Notes: a model not told the origin generated them from the letters alone. A stretch of DNA of 64,000 nt from Lophium mytilinum (GCA_010093605.1 MU004186.1:910616-974615), one strand, 5' to 3'; positions 1 through 13,153 are shown, numbered from the stretch's first letter. Numbers and translations: made by a program.

Positions 1-1814
1 GACTTGTGCGGCGGTTCAGGGGATGGGTGAGTAACTATTTATGTGTTTGAGTGGAGAGATGCTGAGACCTTGTAGATGAGACCGTGGTCAATGGTGCGCA
101 GCTGTTCTTTTTACCGCAGTTTGGCATCGATAACGGCGATGAGAGGTCGACGTGGCTTACGGGGCTTGTTAATGGGGCGCCGTATCTTTGTTGCGCGCTT
201 ATTGGGTGTTGGTTGACTACTCCTTATAAGTAAGTCTACCTCTCCTTGAGTCCTAGAGCAGTGGGATAGGACACTGATTCGGTTGCAGTAATTGGTTCGG
301 TCGCCGAGGTACCATCTTCATCACTTGCCTCTTCAGCGCTATTGCGTGTTTCTGGCAAGGCTTCGTGAATACGTGGTGGCATATGTTCATCGCGCGGTTT
401 GCTCTCGGGTTTGGGATTGGGCCAAAGTCGGCTACTGTTCCTATCTATGCGGTAAGTTTGGCTGCTTTGTGCTTCGATGAGGATTCGTAATTGATGGGCT
501 TTCCAAGGCCGAATGCACACCTCCGCAGATTCGTGGAGCGCTTGTCATGCAATGGCAGATGTGGACTGCCTTTGGTAAGTCACAGTTTGGAAGAGAAGTA
601 GGAATGGTTACGAGCTGACTTTTCCAGGCATCATGTTCGGCTACGTCTCTGACTTAGCTTTCTATTCCGTCCCGGATAAGCACAACATTACCGGCCTGAA
701 CTGGCGTATCATGATGGCCTCTGCCATGCTTCCCGCCGTCATTGTATGCATTTTCGTCTTCTGGGTCCCGGAGTCTCCGCGCTGGTATATGTCGAAAGGC
801 CGCCACGCCTCTGCCTACCAGTCTATGTGCAAGCTCCGCTTCAACAAAGTTCAGGCGGCTCGCGATCTGTTCTATATGTCGGAGCTACTCAAGGCCGAGG
901 AGAGCATGACCATCGGTCAGAGTAAGATTAGGGAGTTGTATACTGTTCCGAGGAATCGACGTGCGATGATTGCATCCGAGATCGTTATGTTCATGCAGCA
1001 GGTGAGTTTGAGAATCTCCCCTAACTTCCCCCAAACCGCTTTTTCTCCAAATCCTCAACACTCCGCAACAAGCAGCCTACGCTAACACCTTAATAAGTTC
1101 TGCGGGGTTAACGTCATAGCATACTACTCTTCATCCATATTCGTCGAATCCGGCTTCAGCGAACAATCCGCTCTCGGCGCCTCCCTCGGCTGGGGCGTAA
1201 TCAACTTCCTCTTCGCCATCCCGGCCATCTACACCATCGACACCTTCGGCCGGCGCAATCTCCTCCTAACCACCTTCCCCCTCATGTCGCTCTGCCTCCT
1301 CTTCACCGGCTTCTCCTTCTACATCCCCACCAGCTCCAAAGCCCACATCGGCTGCATCGCGCTCGGCCTCTACCTCTTCGGCATCGTCTACTCCCCCGGC
1401 GAAGGCCCCGTCCCCTTCACCTACTCGGCCGAAGCCTACCCGCTCTACATCCGCACCATCGGCATGTCCCTCGCAACAGCCACAACGTGGTTCTTCAATT
1501 TCATCCTGTCCATCACGTGGCCGTCGCTGCTCAAGGCGTTCAAGCCGCAGGGCGCGTTCGGGTGGTACGCTGCCTGGAATCTGGTCGGCTGGGTGCTGGT
1601 CCTGCTCTTCATGCCTGAAACCAAGGGCAAGACGCTCGAGGAGCTGGATCAGGTCTTCAGCGTGCCGACGCATGTGCATGCGGCGTATGGGCTGCGGCAG
1701 GTGCCGTATTTCGTTAATCGGTACGTGTTGTGGCGGAGGGTGGAGCCCGAGAGGCTATATGAGAGGGAGGCGTATGATGAGAATGCTGTCGAGCCGGAGA
1801 CGAATGTGGTGTAA
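1..1814 (+). CDS. MFS sugar/polyol transporter, 5' truncated by window edge
   Basis: Plasma-membrane proton symporter of the sugar porter family (major facilitator superfamily); the substrate cannot be told from sequence. Exons read as 1-26, 76-229, 289-451, 508-574, 628-1001 and 1098-1814, giving about 499 residues before the stop; only the N-terminus and first membrane segment(s) appear missing. Family marks seen: AAVQGMDETVVNGAQ early, GRRG in the loop after TM2, PESPRWYMSKGR at the end of TM6, and PETKGKTLEELDQVF after TM12. All introns are GT-AG and 49-96 bp. The gene is convergent with the GH63-like gene to its right. A hexose, inositol or quinate-type substrate are all possible. Confidence 0.9.
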
Positions 1815-2638
1815 ATTGTGAGGAGGGAATCGAGGTAATACGTGAAGAAGAAATAGGAGGGAAGGGCTGATAATGCGATGTTCGAAAGCCAGATTGAAAT
1901 AGTTTGGTGAGAGGGACGGTTGGAACGCTTTCTTTGATACCCAGTTCCTTCATTTGGTACTCAGATCTGGTGGGAACTTTCCTTGTATGATTGTTTTGCT
2001 TTCGGGAGTTTTCGAAGCGGGATGGCTTGAAGGGGGCGGTTGGTATGAGTAGAAGTAATCAATGAATAGCCTTCCTCAGAGCTGTTATGTGCCTTCGCGA
2101 ACGGGGAACAGTCTAGGGAGCGGGTCCCGAAAGTAGGACATCGTAGATCATGTGGTCTAGACCTTTGACCACGAATATTCCCTTCCGCTCTATGATGTAA
2201 GTGCCCTTGAGACTGTGCATTACACCTCCTACGAACATACCTCTAGATAGTTGTGTGTCATGCTACTTACACATTACACACGTGACCGTTGCGAAGCATC
2301 AATTTACATGGAAATCAACTTCAGATACGACATCTGAATAAGACAGTACCGAACAGCTACGGTCGATTGAGTTCTCACTCTTCACTCCTATAGTTCTCAC
2401 TGCTCACCAATCACAGCAGCATCGTGGATTACGCTTAAGCGAGCAACGCAAAGGATCTATTCTAGGTCTACGAATGCTCCGTCTAAAGCCTGTTCGAGCC
2501 TAACGCTCATGCAATGCCATGATATCAGAAGGATGTCATTTTAGGTCCTAGGGAGAGGAAACCGCTGCACGAGAGAACGCCGCGCAACTTGGGTTAAGAA
2601 AATACGAAACCGACCAGGGAAGCATCTTCATGACTTTT
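1815..2638. other. Intergenic, convergent 3' ends
   Basis: Spacer between the stops of the MFS transporter (+) and the GH63-like gene (-). It probably holds both 3' UTRs. I see no gene, tRNA or repeat in it. Confidence 0.6.
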
Positions 2639-5600
2639 CTAATCGTCGTGATCAAAGGGGCTGTTGTTGCTGAAGTAGCCGCCAGATCCGTTCTTTTTAT
2701 CGCCCCCATTCGTCTCTCCGTCAACGTGACCGTCGAGCATAGTTTCAAGCTCATCGGGTTGAACTCCTCCAGAGTCCTTGGTCTTCAGCCGCTCTAGCTG
2801 ATCGCTCACATATGTATGGATATGCTCGTCCATTTCTTTCTTGTACTTCAAGTCCTCCGCGTCGGGAATGCCTATGGAATTGGAGCGGTTCTTTTGAATA
2901 GGTGATTGGGCTTCGTCATCACCGTTGGTCGAAGTCTCACCCCAGTCGCTACGCATCCCGATGGAGCGTGTAGTCGAGGAGCGACGAAGATAATGCGGCT
3001 TCTTGGGCTTGCCTTTTGTCGTCCAGACATCATCGAAGTAGTGGGATGCCGCTGTAGTTGGTGTACGGGGTGTTTGGGGAAGTCGGCAAGTGTTGCTGCC
3101 GGATACGTTAGCATATACATTCAAGAAAGAACCGAGTTTCGCGACTTACCCAGAGTCATGAATCATCTTTGCAACCAACCCCGTCCATCCACACTGATGA
3201 CTCGCGCCAAGACCACGACCAGTATCTCCGTCGAAGAACTCATGGAACCACAGGTAGTCTTTCCAGTGCGGGTCGTAGTCGAGCATGTCGTTGCGGTCGT
3301 TGATGGCCCGCCGTCCATCGTCACCCCGAGCGAACAGATGCTGGAGACGATGCTGAAGCTCCTCAGCAACGTGCCCGAGGTGCATATAGTCTCCAGACCC
3401 AGTTGGGCATTCAACCTGGAAGTCCTTGCCATAGAACATGTAGAACCGCTGAAGCGATTCAATGAGCAGGAAATTGACCGCAATCCAGATAGGACCACGC
3501 CAATTGCTGTTTCCTCCAAACAGCCCGCTGTCCGAGTCACCAGAGATGTAGCTGACTTGGAACTTCTGGCCATTTACGTCCATCGAATAAGGGTGATCCT
3601 CGTGGTACTTAGACAGCGATCGGATACCGTGATCAGCAAGGAACTCTGATTCGTCAAGCATCTTGGTCAAGATGGCGCGTAATCGGTCTTCGTTGACGAG
3701 AGACAGGAGCATTCGGTCATCCTTGCCACGGCGTTTCATGGATGCGATGTTCCTGGTAGCCGTCTCGCTCCGATGTTCGACAAACCAGTCCAGTCGCTTT
3801 TTGAATGAAGGAAATTTCCTGATAATTTCAGGTTCGAGGGTGAGAGTGGCGTAGAGGGGAATGAGTCCAACAAGCGACCGAACAGGCATTTGGTGGCTCC
3901 ATGGTCCACCCCAAGAGATGGCATCGTAGTAGAACCCGTCTTGCTCATTCCAAAGGGGCTTCTCTTCTCCGCCAGATCGGTATTGCATTGCATCGCTGAT
4001 CAGCAGGAAATGCTCGAAGAATTTGGACGCAATGTCTTCGTAGATCCGACGATGCTTGGCAAGTTCGAGGGCCATGTTGAGCATGTTGAGGCAGAAGAAG
4101 CCCATCCAGCCGGTGCTGTCTGCTTGCTCGAGGACACCTCCCGTGGGAAGCGGTTCAGAACGATTGAATACACCAATGTTGTCGAGGCCTAAGAAGCCAC
4201 CTTCGAAGACGTTATTTCCGTCCGCGTCCTTCCGGTTCACCCACCATGTGAAGTTCAGAAGGAGCTTCTGGAAGACGCGCTCGAGGAAGTCAAGATCTTC
4301 GCGTCCATACATCTTGCGCTCTATCTTGAAGACTCTGAAGACAGACCAGGCATGAACGGGAGGATTTACGTCTCCAAAGTTCCACTCGTAAGCTGGCAGT
4401 TGTCCATTAGGATGCATATACCACTCTCGGGTGAAAATATCCAGCTGCTTCTTCGCGAAGTCTGGGTCGATCATGGCTAGTGGAATGCAGTGGAAGGCGC
4501 TGTCCCAAGCCGCAAAGAAGGGGTACTCCCAGGAATCTGGCATAGACAGGATGTCATCCAAATGCATATGCTTCCACTCCTTGTTGCGGATGGTCTTTCG
4601 GCCTGGTGGTGGAGGCGGCATTCCAGGATCGCCATTGGCCCATTGGTCCCAGACGAAGTGGTAGTACTGTTTGCACCAGAGCATGCCGGAGAGTGCTTGA
4701 CGCTGGATGTTGCGAAGGTCATCCGCCATGGGAAGAGGGCTAATACGATAGTAGAAGTCGTCAGCTTCAGCACGTCGCTGCTCCATGATGTCGTCGAAAA
4801 GCTCCTCGTCGAGGAAACCTTCATATCTCTTGCCAACCCTGAAACGGACAACAGCGCATTCTCCAGGAGCGACACCCTCGCCTTCGTCGAAAGCATACCA
4901 AGCAGCCATCTTCGTGCCAGTGTTCTTAGGGTTCACTGCGTCCAGCTGCTCGTCGACAATGCGCTTATGTATCCCATCTTTCACGTATGGTGTCTTGTTG
5001 GTTCCTCCCCAGATCTCTTTGTAGTTTGTTTCGTTATCGGTGTAGAGCTGAGTGGGCTGGACATCGTTCCCGCTAGGCCCAGTACCCGGGGATGGAGACA
5101 GCTGAACGTAGCGCTCACCCAGTTTGTGATGTTTCGAGTGTGCTGTCGTGGGAGCAATTTTTCGGATGGAAGGCTTCTTCTTGAGGTCTTCGCGTCCCCA
5201 AGCCCAAGTATTCCGGAACCACACGTGGGGAACGATATGGAGAGGAGCTGGCTCTGGACCGCGGTTGTAGGCTGTTACTCGGAACAGAAGCTCTTCAGCG
5301 TTGTCGGCCTCTTTCGCAGTCTCGATGAAGATGTCCCAGTACCTGCCGTCATCAAAGATTCCAGTATCGACGACGTTGTATTCGTTCTCCTGCTTGGATC
5401 GTTTGGCATTCTCCTTGATGAGATCTTCGTAGGGAAATTTTCGCTGAGGGTATTTGTAGAGGTATTTCATGTACGAGTGCTGTAGGCCGTAAGCACAAGT
5501 AAATCAAAACGTGACAAGACAATCATACCGTGGGGGTGTTGTCCAAATGGAAATGAGCTTCCTTGATGGATTCGCCATGGTTTCCCTGTGGATTGGACAA

Positions 5601-6139
5601 GCCGAATAGCCTCTCCTTGAGGAAGTCACTGTCGCAAAGTTAGTAATTGTGCCAAGAGCTTCAGAAGATTGGGGCATACTCTTTCTCGTTCCAGAATGAG
5701 AAGGCAATGTTTTGCAGGCCGTGAGAATCCGAGACGCCGGCAATACCGTCTTCGCCCCACCTAAAGGCCCTGGAGCGTGCCATGTCATGGGTGAAATCTA
5801 AACCACGGTTAACTAGGCCCCTCAATAGATTTAGGAAAGACTACTTACGGCTCCATGCATCTCCATCATGGCTGCGAGAGAGAAGGGTTAGCCCAGACAA
5901 GCGTAAGCGGTCAGTAAGCATGGTGACTTACGAGTAGTCCTCTCTCACTGTACACCGTTAGCTAGGCATTCAGTCATATGGATTGAAGCAAGCTTACCAG
6001 TTGCCCACTGCCTCTCTGCAACGTACGAACCCCATCGCTTCCAGTACTGCTTACGGTCCTTGTCCTCCTTCAGACGCTTCTCCTCCTCGCAGAGGTACTC
6101 CTGATTAGACACGAGAACCATCTCGAACGCGGGGGGCAA
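2639..6139 (-). CDS. GH63-like glucosidase (six-hairpin glycosidase fold)
   Basis: Seven exons: 5998-6139, 5932-5947, 5849-5871, 5680-5797, 5529-5628, 3150-5479 and 2639-3095, total 1061 residues. The N-terminal part spells the family block [19 protein letters not shown], followed by [15 protein letters not shown], only when the 16-bp and 23-bp microexons are spliced in, which supports the model. The catalytic barrel includes [14 protein letters not shown] (about residue 460) and [16 protein letters not shown] (about residue 793), as in bacterial YgjK-type and fungal GH63-like proteins. There is no signal peptide or membrane segment, so it is probably cytosolic and not the ER glucosidase I. 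The last exon adds a charged, probably disordered tail of about 150 residues. Substrate unknown; an alpha-glucosidic linkage is likely from the family. Confidence 0.9.
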
Positions 6140-6942
6140 AAGCTTGCCTCAAGTGAGGGTGAGTGGATGGGAGCAGTACCAGCGGAGCTGAGAGTTGTTG
6201 TGGTGGGGAAATGGGCAGCAACAAAGAGTTGAAAAGTAAACGACACAAACGGGGGCAGCTACAGCGTGTGGAAGCTCGGGAAAATGAATGGCAAGGCTAA
6301 AGTGGGTGATCTGGGTGGATTGGAGGGAGATGAGGGCGCGTTGGCGGTGGTGGAGGAGCAGAAGGCGAGGGGGGCGCGGCGGAGGTTTTGTTAGCTAGCA
6401 TGGCGCGGGCTCACGATGCAGGAACTGGTCGCGGTGTCATATGTCAGTGCTTTCCTTATCGGCGGACGCAACAGATTCAGCGCAGGCGGCACACAGACTT
6501 ATTTTGGGCCTGGAAGGCGGAACCGTTACAGCAGATCAACGTGCGGGAGGCTCGCCTCAACACGCGGCTGGAACGTGGGCCATTGTGCTACAACGATATC
6601 CATTTCTACTGTATCAAGAAGGCGAGTTTGAAGTTTTTTTGCGCTTCACCATCCGCGGATGCCATGGCGTGCAGCTCGAGACGGGCCGGTCTCAACGACA
6701 CCGAGACCGGTGCAAGCTTCGGCCCACGGTGCCACCACGCTGGAGTGCTGGGAACCTGTGAGGCGTTCCGAGCGCCATGCCGTCATTGGCCTGAGCACTC
6801 AACACCACGGCCTGTGCCATCCTGCGCCATCCACTCACCGCTCCCGCTTTTATGCAGCCCGTTGTCGCCTTGGCATGGGCTTATGCGCCGCATCGGGATC
6901 GATCTCAACACTATGCATTGTCTCCATAGATGCGACCATCCT
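6140..6942. other. Promoter region of the GH63-like gene
   Basis: About 800 bp between the GH63-like start and the Nfu1 stop. Overlapping short open frames here are low-complexity and mutually inconsistent; I see no gene. Confidence 0.5.
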
Positions 6943-8009
6943 CTACCCTTCCACCGTGTCGAGGCTGCCTTTGCCTACTGTCGAAGGCGCTGCATCAGGG
7001 CCCTTTTGCTGCCGCAGCTTCTCTTCGAACTTGGCAAATTCAGCCATGGCAATCTCCTCTTCCTGGTCTAATACCTGCTGCACCCCCTGCACTTCCTCAA
7101 TGTAATGCCTGCAGCCGCTATTAGTTTCCGACACGGCAGGGGGTTTAGCACGAACAACTTACATTAGCATGCTTTCAATGCCGTTCTTGAGCGTGACTGT
7201 ACTCGAATCGCATGTACGGCAAGCTCCGCGCAATTTCAGCAGCACCTGTCCATCGTGAAAGCCCCGAAACTCAATATCACCGCCGTCTTCCTGGATCGCA
7301 GGCCGGATTCTAGTCTCGAGGAGCTCTTTGATCATTCCCACCACCTCGCTGTCGTTCTCGTCGTACGCTAGGCTGTCCACCTCGGTACCTCCCTGCCCGC
7401 TTTCTCCCGCCCTGTCTTCCACTGTGTTGACAATCTGCTGTCCGGAGAGCATGAACTCGTTGATAAGGCTGAACACCTCCGGCTTGACGTGGGCCCATGG
7501 CGTAGCGCTATCTTTAGACACCGTGATGTAGTCCGTGGCGAGGAAGACAGAGGTAACACCGTCTACGTTTAGGAGTTGTGCGGCGAGAGGAGATGGATGT
7601 GGCGGCGCAAGCGTTGATCGAGGTGAGAGATACTCTAGGAATGCCGACGAAATCGACTCGGGTAGCACGCGGCTGTTGGGGTTGAACTTGAGTGCCTACA
7701 CGGTGTGTTAGTATTGCAATCGCCTTGCTTGCTGGGAAACCATACATCAGGATTGGGAGTCTCTTCTGTCTGTATGAACATAGTCCTCCGGCCACTGGCA
7801 GCGGCCGGTGTGTAGCTGGAGGTCGCCCATCGTTGAGTGGTTGGTCTATGGCGTGTGGAGGATGATGTTATCGATGGCGCAGTGGAAATCTGGTGTAGGC
7901 ATCTTGTTGAAGCTGCTGTGGCAAGCTTGCTACTTCTCCGGGACGTTACTGACGGCACCGCGCGAGACAAGTATCTCACGGCGGATCGCGGAGCGGCGAG
8001 GGAGGCCAT
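6943..8009 (-). CDS. NFU1: Mitochondrial iron-sulfur cluster scaffold Nfu1
   Basis: Three exons, 7746-8009, 7163-7695 and 6943-7108, encode 320 residues. Nfu1 delivers [4Fe-4S] clusters to mitochondrial targets such as lipoyl synthase and aconitase-type enzymes. The first 60-70 residues are rich in Arg, Ser and Thr without acids, a mitochondrial presequence. The Nfu N-terminal domain starts at MFIQTEETPNPDALKF, spliced across intron 1. The NifU-like C-terminal domain carries the cluster-binding CxxC in GACRTCDSSTVTL, at about residue 248. The last exon is an acidic, Gln-rich helical tail. Length and layout match fungal Nfu1. Confidence 0.96.
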
Positions 8010-10813
8010 TGTAGGGTCGCGAGGTATTTACAGTGTGGTTTTCAAGATACAAATGTAGGTGATCTTGAAGACGAGAGGTGTAGTCGTGAGGGTTGCGGCA
8101 TTGGAAATCTCCATTATGACGTTTTTGCATTACTCAGCTAAGCCGAGGTCACGGGAATTCTCTTCACCATCCCTGCCATTCACTTTCAGCATATCGAGCC
8201 GAGAAAAGTATCTTGTCCTCATCAATCATATTCCATTGGCCGCTCGACATGAGTAGATTGCTCGTATTGGATGTCCTCCCTGCTGACACCTCATTCTGTG
8301 CGAGTGGTGTGAGGACGCCCAGATGCCAGTCAAGCACATTGACGTCCTAGAAACCCTCAATATTTCATGTGAGTTGAGAGGCGAGGACAGACTGGCGGAT
8401 CTGAGAGACTCAGAGATTCCATACCATACCAGAACACATCCCACCAGACCAAGTGGCACCAGCATTGTGCAGAATAGCTGAATATACGGAAGCATCTCGG
8501 GTCTTCCCCCCCCCACAACGCCAAAGGGTTAGCTTTGCGTATATCCATTACAGATCACGGCCGATATTTGATCATTCTCTTCATCAGTCATCCGCGATCT
8601 CATTCACAAAATCAATTTCTCAACGTCGTGACCAAGCGAAATTCGACTAGACTGGCTTCTGTCTATGTTTCTCAATCCCTTCAACGTACACCTAATTCTG
8701 GGGCTCGATTTAGCGTGCCATAGACCATTCATTCTACAGCAGCCCCAATTCATAACCATTATTTATATCCAATAGCTAGAGGTTCAAGTCGCCCTTGATC
8801 CCTCCATCTAATCCTCCACCACCCAATTCACAGGCCCATGCCTCTCCTCCGCCTTCCAGCCACCTAAAGCACTTCAATACATTCTAGCGTCAACTCACAT
8901 CATAGTAGCGGTATATTTCTTTACATATATCCTCTACGATGTACACACGTTAATACCCTCCATTACCGCTTCTTAAACCCAACCCTCACTTCCTCAATAT
9001 CTCAACCCTCACCACCTCTCCAGTATGCTTTTCTCCAAGCTCTAGCCGCTGAGCCCCATATCCTCCCCCCACCGCTGCTACTCATCACCACACGCATCAT
9101 TGCCCTCTCCCTCTCGTCCACTTCCTCCATCGATTTCAGCTTGTACGATTTTGAACAACCACTCCTCACGCTCCACCCATGGGGGGTATGTGGTGATGCT
9201 TTTTGATCCACCACTCCCCACCCCCCACCCATTTCGCTTCTCTCCATATGTTGTTGATCCACCACCACCGCACTCCCCCCATGCCATCGATCCCAGAAGG
9301 ATGTTGATCCCACAGCCAACCCCAACTCCCATCACAATCCGAGTATCGGTGTTTTGCTCACGACGCACCCATGGCGAGATACTTTTCCCGAAGTTGATCC
9401 AACCCGTACCCCACACCACTGAAGAAAGAAAAGAACGTCGGGAGGAGGATTGTTTTATGGTAGAAAAGAAGGGATGTTAGTCAGCGGGCCGTGATTGCGC
9501 ACGTGAAGTATAGGGAGTCGTGTGACTGCCTGGCTCCTAGTGCGACCAGAGGGGATGTTCGACGAGAGTGGGTAAGGGGACGAGGAGACGGCGTGTCACT
9601 GTAACATTGGAGTGAATGTAGCCGAGTGACTGGGTAAACCCCTAGGAACAAGTGCGTAGAGAGCCGCTGCTTCCCAATCCCCGTCGTCGCCCAACCCAGA
9701 TACCCTGGTAGCAGAAAGCGATGCTGAGCAATCCAACATAGAATAGATATCATAGCCACCGTTAGACGAAGCTACACACCACACACCATATCACACCCCA
9801 AAAACACCATTCATGAACTTTTCAAATATTGAATTATCATTCCTACTTCCCCCTCCCCTCTTCATCCCCTCACCCCCCAAAACAACCCTACCCACACCAC
9901 TCCCACGTGGCAAAATTACACAACTCCACCTCCCCCAAAACCCAATACTCATTCCTCCCCCTCCCCCAAAGAAAAGATAACTTCCATCCTTAACATCCCG
10001 AGCACCTAAAAATTCTATGATATTCCCCTGCCAGCAGCCGTCAAAATAAAAAAGTGGGAAGTACTTTCTCGTACACAGCCCAGCCAACCGTCCCAAAGCC
10101 ACGCGGCCGCGCACCGAATGGAAAAAGACCAACAAAAAAAAACGCAAAATCTGGATCGAAGAGGGGTCTGAGCCTGCCATGACAACGAAGGGAAGAAGAG
10201 GAGAGGGCCAAAAGCAAAGGCGACCCGCTGAAGAAGAAGAAGAATCCATGGTGTGTGGGTGTAAATGTACATGCAAGAATGCTGAGTGCGATGAGACTGG
10301 TATACACAGGCATCCCGGAGGAGACGTGGTTCGTTCTAGGGTGGTGGTGGTGGTGGACGGATGAACTCGCGTGCGCCTCCGGTGGATGGATAGGATCGGA
10401 GAAACCGCTCCTTTTTGGATGATGGACCTCGAAAGAAGACGGGGTTTAGGGATTAAGAGATGGCTTGGCTGGTGGTTTATTGTTCGAATGGACGCGAACA
10501 ACCAGTAGGCACCGGGTTGATAACCAAAGGGTAGCCTCCAACACAGCAATAGGTGCAAGTTGGTAAAGGTGAGAAAAAAAAAGCGCCGACTGACTCCGGA
10601 GTGATGCAGGGTGTGGAAAATGCTCGAATGCGTGTATGAACGCCTTAGGGACTCCGGTTCTTGATCTATGAAATACGCAGATGTTTGCGCTCCGATGGTA
10701 GGATGTTTGCAAAATAATCGTTGCCGTGGCCACATTATAGAGAGGAAAGCAACTTGATGGGTGAGATAGTCGATGAAATTGGTGGTCGCACAATTGAGAA
10801 GCGCTCTGAGACT
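8010..10813. other. Long intergenic stretch with pyrimidine-rich + strand
   Basis: 2.8 kb between the Nfu1 start and the Kre6 stop. The part from about 8700 to 10000 is strongly C/T-rich on the + strand and contains the TTGATCC repeat at 9203-9400. An open frame of 314 codons at 9791-10735 (-) lies directly behind the Kre6 stop; it has biased composition and no domain, so I read it as 3' UTR. No tRNA or other gene recognised. Confidence 0.5.
9203..9400 (+). repeat. Degenerate tandem repeat marked by TTGATCC(A/C)
   Basis: The heptamer TTGATCC occurs at 9203, 9254, 9304 and 9394, with spacings of 51, 50 and 90 bp, each time followed by a C-rich run such as CACCACTCCCC or ACCCGTACCCC. The phrase CACCCATGG also recurs at about 9175 and 9368. 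This looks like a decayed minisatellite of about 50 bp. Confidence 0.55.
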
Positions 10814-13153
10814 TTACATCTTGCAGTCGTTCATCAGGGAGTTCTTTGGCCAATCGTACTTTGTTGCTTTCCTAAAAACGGGGTTAGCGAGTATTCATCT
10901 TGTGCGAAACTGGAATGCTTACCATAGAGTTAGATTGGGGTTAGAGTAAGGCTCTGGATGGTCTTCGATATAGCCGGTCGTTTCGTATCCCGGTGGATCG
11001 CACGTCATCAGCTCGTTGCCCTCGTCTTGGTATATGCGGATGTAATCGAGGCGCATAGTCGCGGGGAGCGTAGATCCGATACCAGTCAAGTTGATGGCCG
11101 AGAAACCGTTCGACATGCCGAAATTCACAATGAGGGCCAAAGGTTCCTCCGGGATGACCCTCTTTCCAATGTTCCCGTTCTTGCCAATGGCCCTAGCATC
11201 CATAGTCCAGGTTTCTGCGTCACCGACGTGCCATGTGATGTACCCGTCGTCACCAGTCTTGTAATCGAAGGCGTATTTCTGGTATTCCTTGCCATCGTAC
11301 CAGTCGTTGTTCAAGTGAGTGACAACAGAGATAGCCTGTTGGAACGGCCCTCCTTGGTACGAGTTCAGAGATGTGATAGAGTAATCGTTTATCTGCATGA
11401 AATCTGCGAGATATGTCAGCATTGCTCGTGGAGTGTATGGCAAAAGAAACTCACCTGTGTCCGCTCGATACCAGATGTCAAATGGAGCAGACTGGAAACT
11501 CTGCGACACCATTCCGATCATGTTGGTAGCATCCAGGTTGCCGACAGTGGCTTCAACAGCGTCGATTTCTGGTGCGCTTCGAGACGTGCCTGGGTTTGGA
11601 TGGTCCTCGCCTGCACAGGTGCAAGCCGGTAATCGCATTCCGGGAAGATAGCTGATTCCGTCGGTCGAGCTCTGGTTTGGCGTAATTCCGGCGTCACATA
11701 CATCGTCGTAGCTGTAGGGCCACATGCCGTCGGTTGTTGCAGCGTATCCGGGCCGTCCAAGATTGCCCATTGCCCAGAAACCCGGCCAGAAACCTACAGT
11801 GTCTCCTCGTCCGGGCAGCGATATGCTTGCTTCCATGTGGCCGCCCTTGAAGCACAGCTTGTTCCACGATTGAAGCATGCCAGATCGGTAGTTTAGACCG
11901 TGGTTCTTGAAGGCGTCGAATTGGATGTTGAGATAGCCGTTCTTTGTCGTGACTGCGTCTGGATCGTACCACTATGCAAGGTTAGTATGTGGTCTTGGAC
12001 TCGAGCGTTCCGAATACTGACTTCCAAATCCTGGGTCACTCCGTACCAAATGTCGACTGCCTGGAAGTAAGGATCATCGCCATCGTAGAAGGTTCGCCCG
12101 TCAGTGTTGAATTCGTCAGAGAACTATAGACGTTAGCACGTGTTGGGAGGTAGTTTCGATATGCTAAACTTACAACTAGATTCTGCTTAGTCCCATCATG
12201 GGACTTTCTTGACATGACGGAATCTGGCGTATCAGGATCTACCAGTCCTGTTCGAAGATTCTTCAGAAGCGGGACCTTTGGCACATCTACACATAGGGGA
12301 TTGTATGTGCAAGGCCCGACCGTTGGTGAGGTCAACTTGTGCACGAATGTTCTGTGTCAGAGTTAGCAGGCTACTCGAAGCTGGAAAGGGACAGGTCTCA
12401 GAAGCTAGCTTACAAAATCGGATAGCCTATGAATAGCAAGAGCACTCCTAGCGAGATGAGTACAAGGCCTCCGACGTTGACAATGCCACGTCTCGAGAAG
12501 ACATCGCAGTCTCGTTTTTCCTTCTCGTTCGGGTCTGGATTGTGTAACCAGTCGTCCTTCTCAACGTCTTCCGGGAACAGCAGCAGGCCGGCGGAGGGCA
12601 GGATGTTGTATTTCTCGGAGACGGTCTGTGTGTTGAGCTCATCGTCGCTCCCTGCCCGCGAGGGGGCTCGCGAATCGTCAAATGGTGAGGCGAAGGGGCT
12701 GTGTCGAGAGTCTCGGACGGAAGACTCGGAGCTCCAGCTCGTCCGCCGTGACGACATGCCCGAGGGAGACTGTGGTGCTGGCGACTCGTCTCGGAACCGG
12801 CGTGTCCGCATCTTCTTGGGGGGTAGTAATAGCTCTGCGGAGTCTGCAACGTGTGCAGGCTGGTTGTACAGCTCACTGCCCGACGGGGGCGAGCGCAGGC
12901 CGGACGAGTGGGCGGTGCCGGGGCGGGAGGGTATTAATGAGCGTGAGGAGGACTGGCGCGCGGTGCTGGGACGTTTGTTCTGGAGGTCTTCGACGAGCAT
13001 GTTGTCCGTCGCTGAATTGAGGCGGATGTGAGGAGGAGCATTGCCCCTCGACGGCGGCGAGGCACCGGGCGAGGCCATGCTGGCAGTCGGGCGGGAACTG
13101 GAGGGTGCTGCTATGAGGTCGCCAGAGCGGAGGCGGGAGTCGGAAGAGGGCAA
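10814..13153 (-). CDS. KRE6: Beta-1,6-glucan synthesis-associated protein, Kre6/Skn1 type (GH16)
   Basis: Six exons: 12414-13153, 12174-12351, 12022-12123, 11455-11971, 10923-11403 and 10814-10871; 691 residues. This is a type II membrane glycoprotein of the secretory pathway needed for cell-wall beta-1,6-glucan. The cytosolic N-terminus (about 227 residues) is Ser/Pro/Arg-rich and disordered. One membrane segment, GGLVLISLGVLLLFIGYPIL, ends exon 1 at about residues 228-247. The lumenal SKN1/GH16 domain has WPGFWAMGNLGRPGYAATTDG and the catalytic motif EIDAVEA at about residue 476. A 58-bp last exon supplies the conserved C-terminal YDWPKN block, so the gene does not end at the in-frame stop behind LTLW. 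Confidence 0.96.

Noticed and set aside
2906-3649. 247-codon frame on the + strand
   Set aside because: Antisense to the last two exons of the GH63-like gene.
3146-5470. Taking the 774-codon frame as the whole GH63-like gene
   Set aside because: Conserved N-terminal blocks lie in five upstream exons and the conserved tail in a further exon.
4490-5485. 331-codon frame opposite the GH63-like gene
   Set aside because: Antisense shadow of a well-supported coding exon.
6388-7105. Overlapping frames on the + strand
   Set aside because: No family features; overlaps the Nfu1 last exon in antisense.
8780-8800. tRNA B-box-like GGTTCAAGTC
   Set aside because: No acceptor stem, A box or anticodon arm around it.
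9791-10735. 314-codon frame on the - strand
   Set aside because: Ser/His/Phe/Gly-biased, no domain, lies directly behind the true Kre6 stop; read as 3' UTR.
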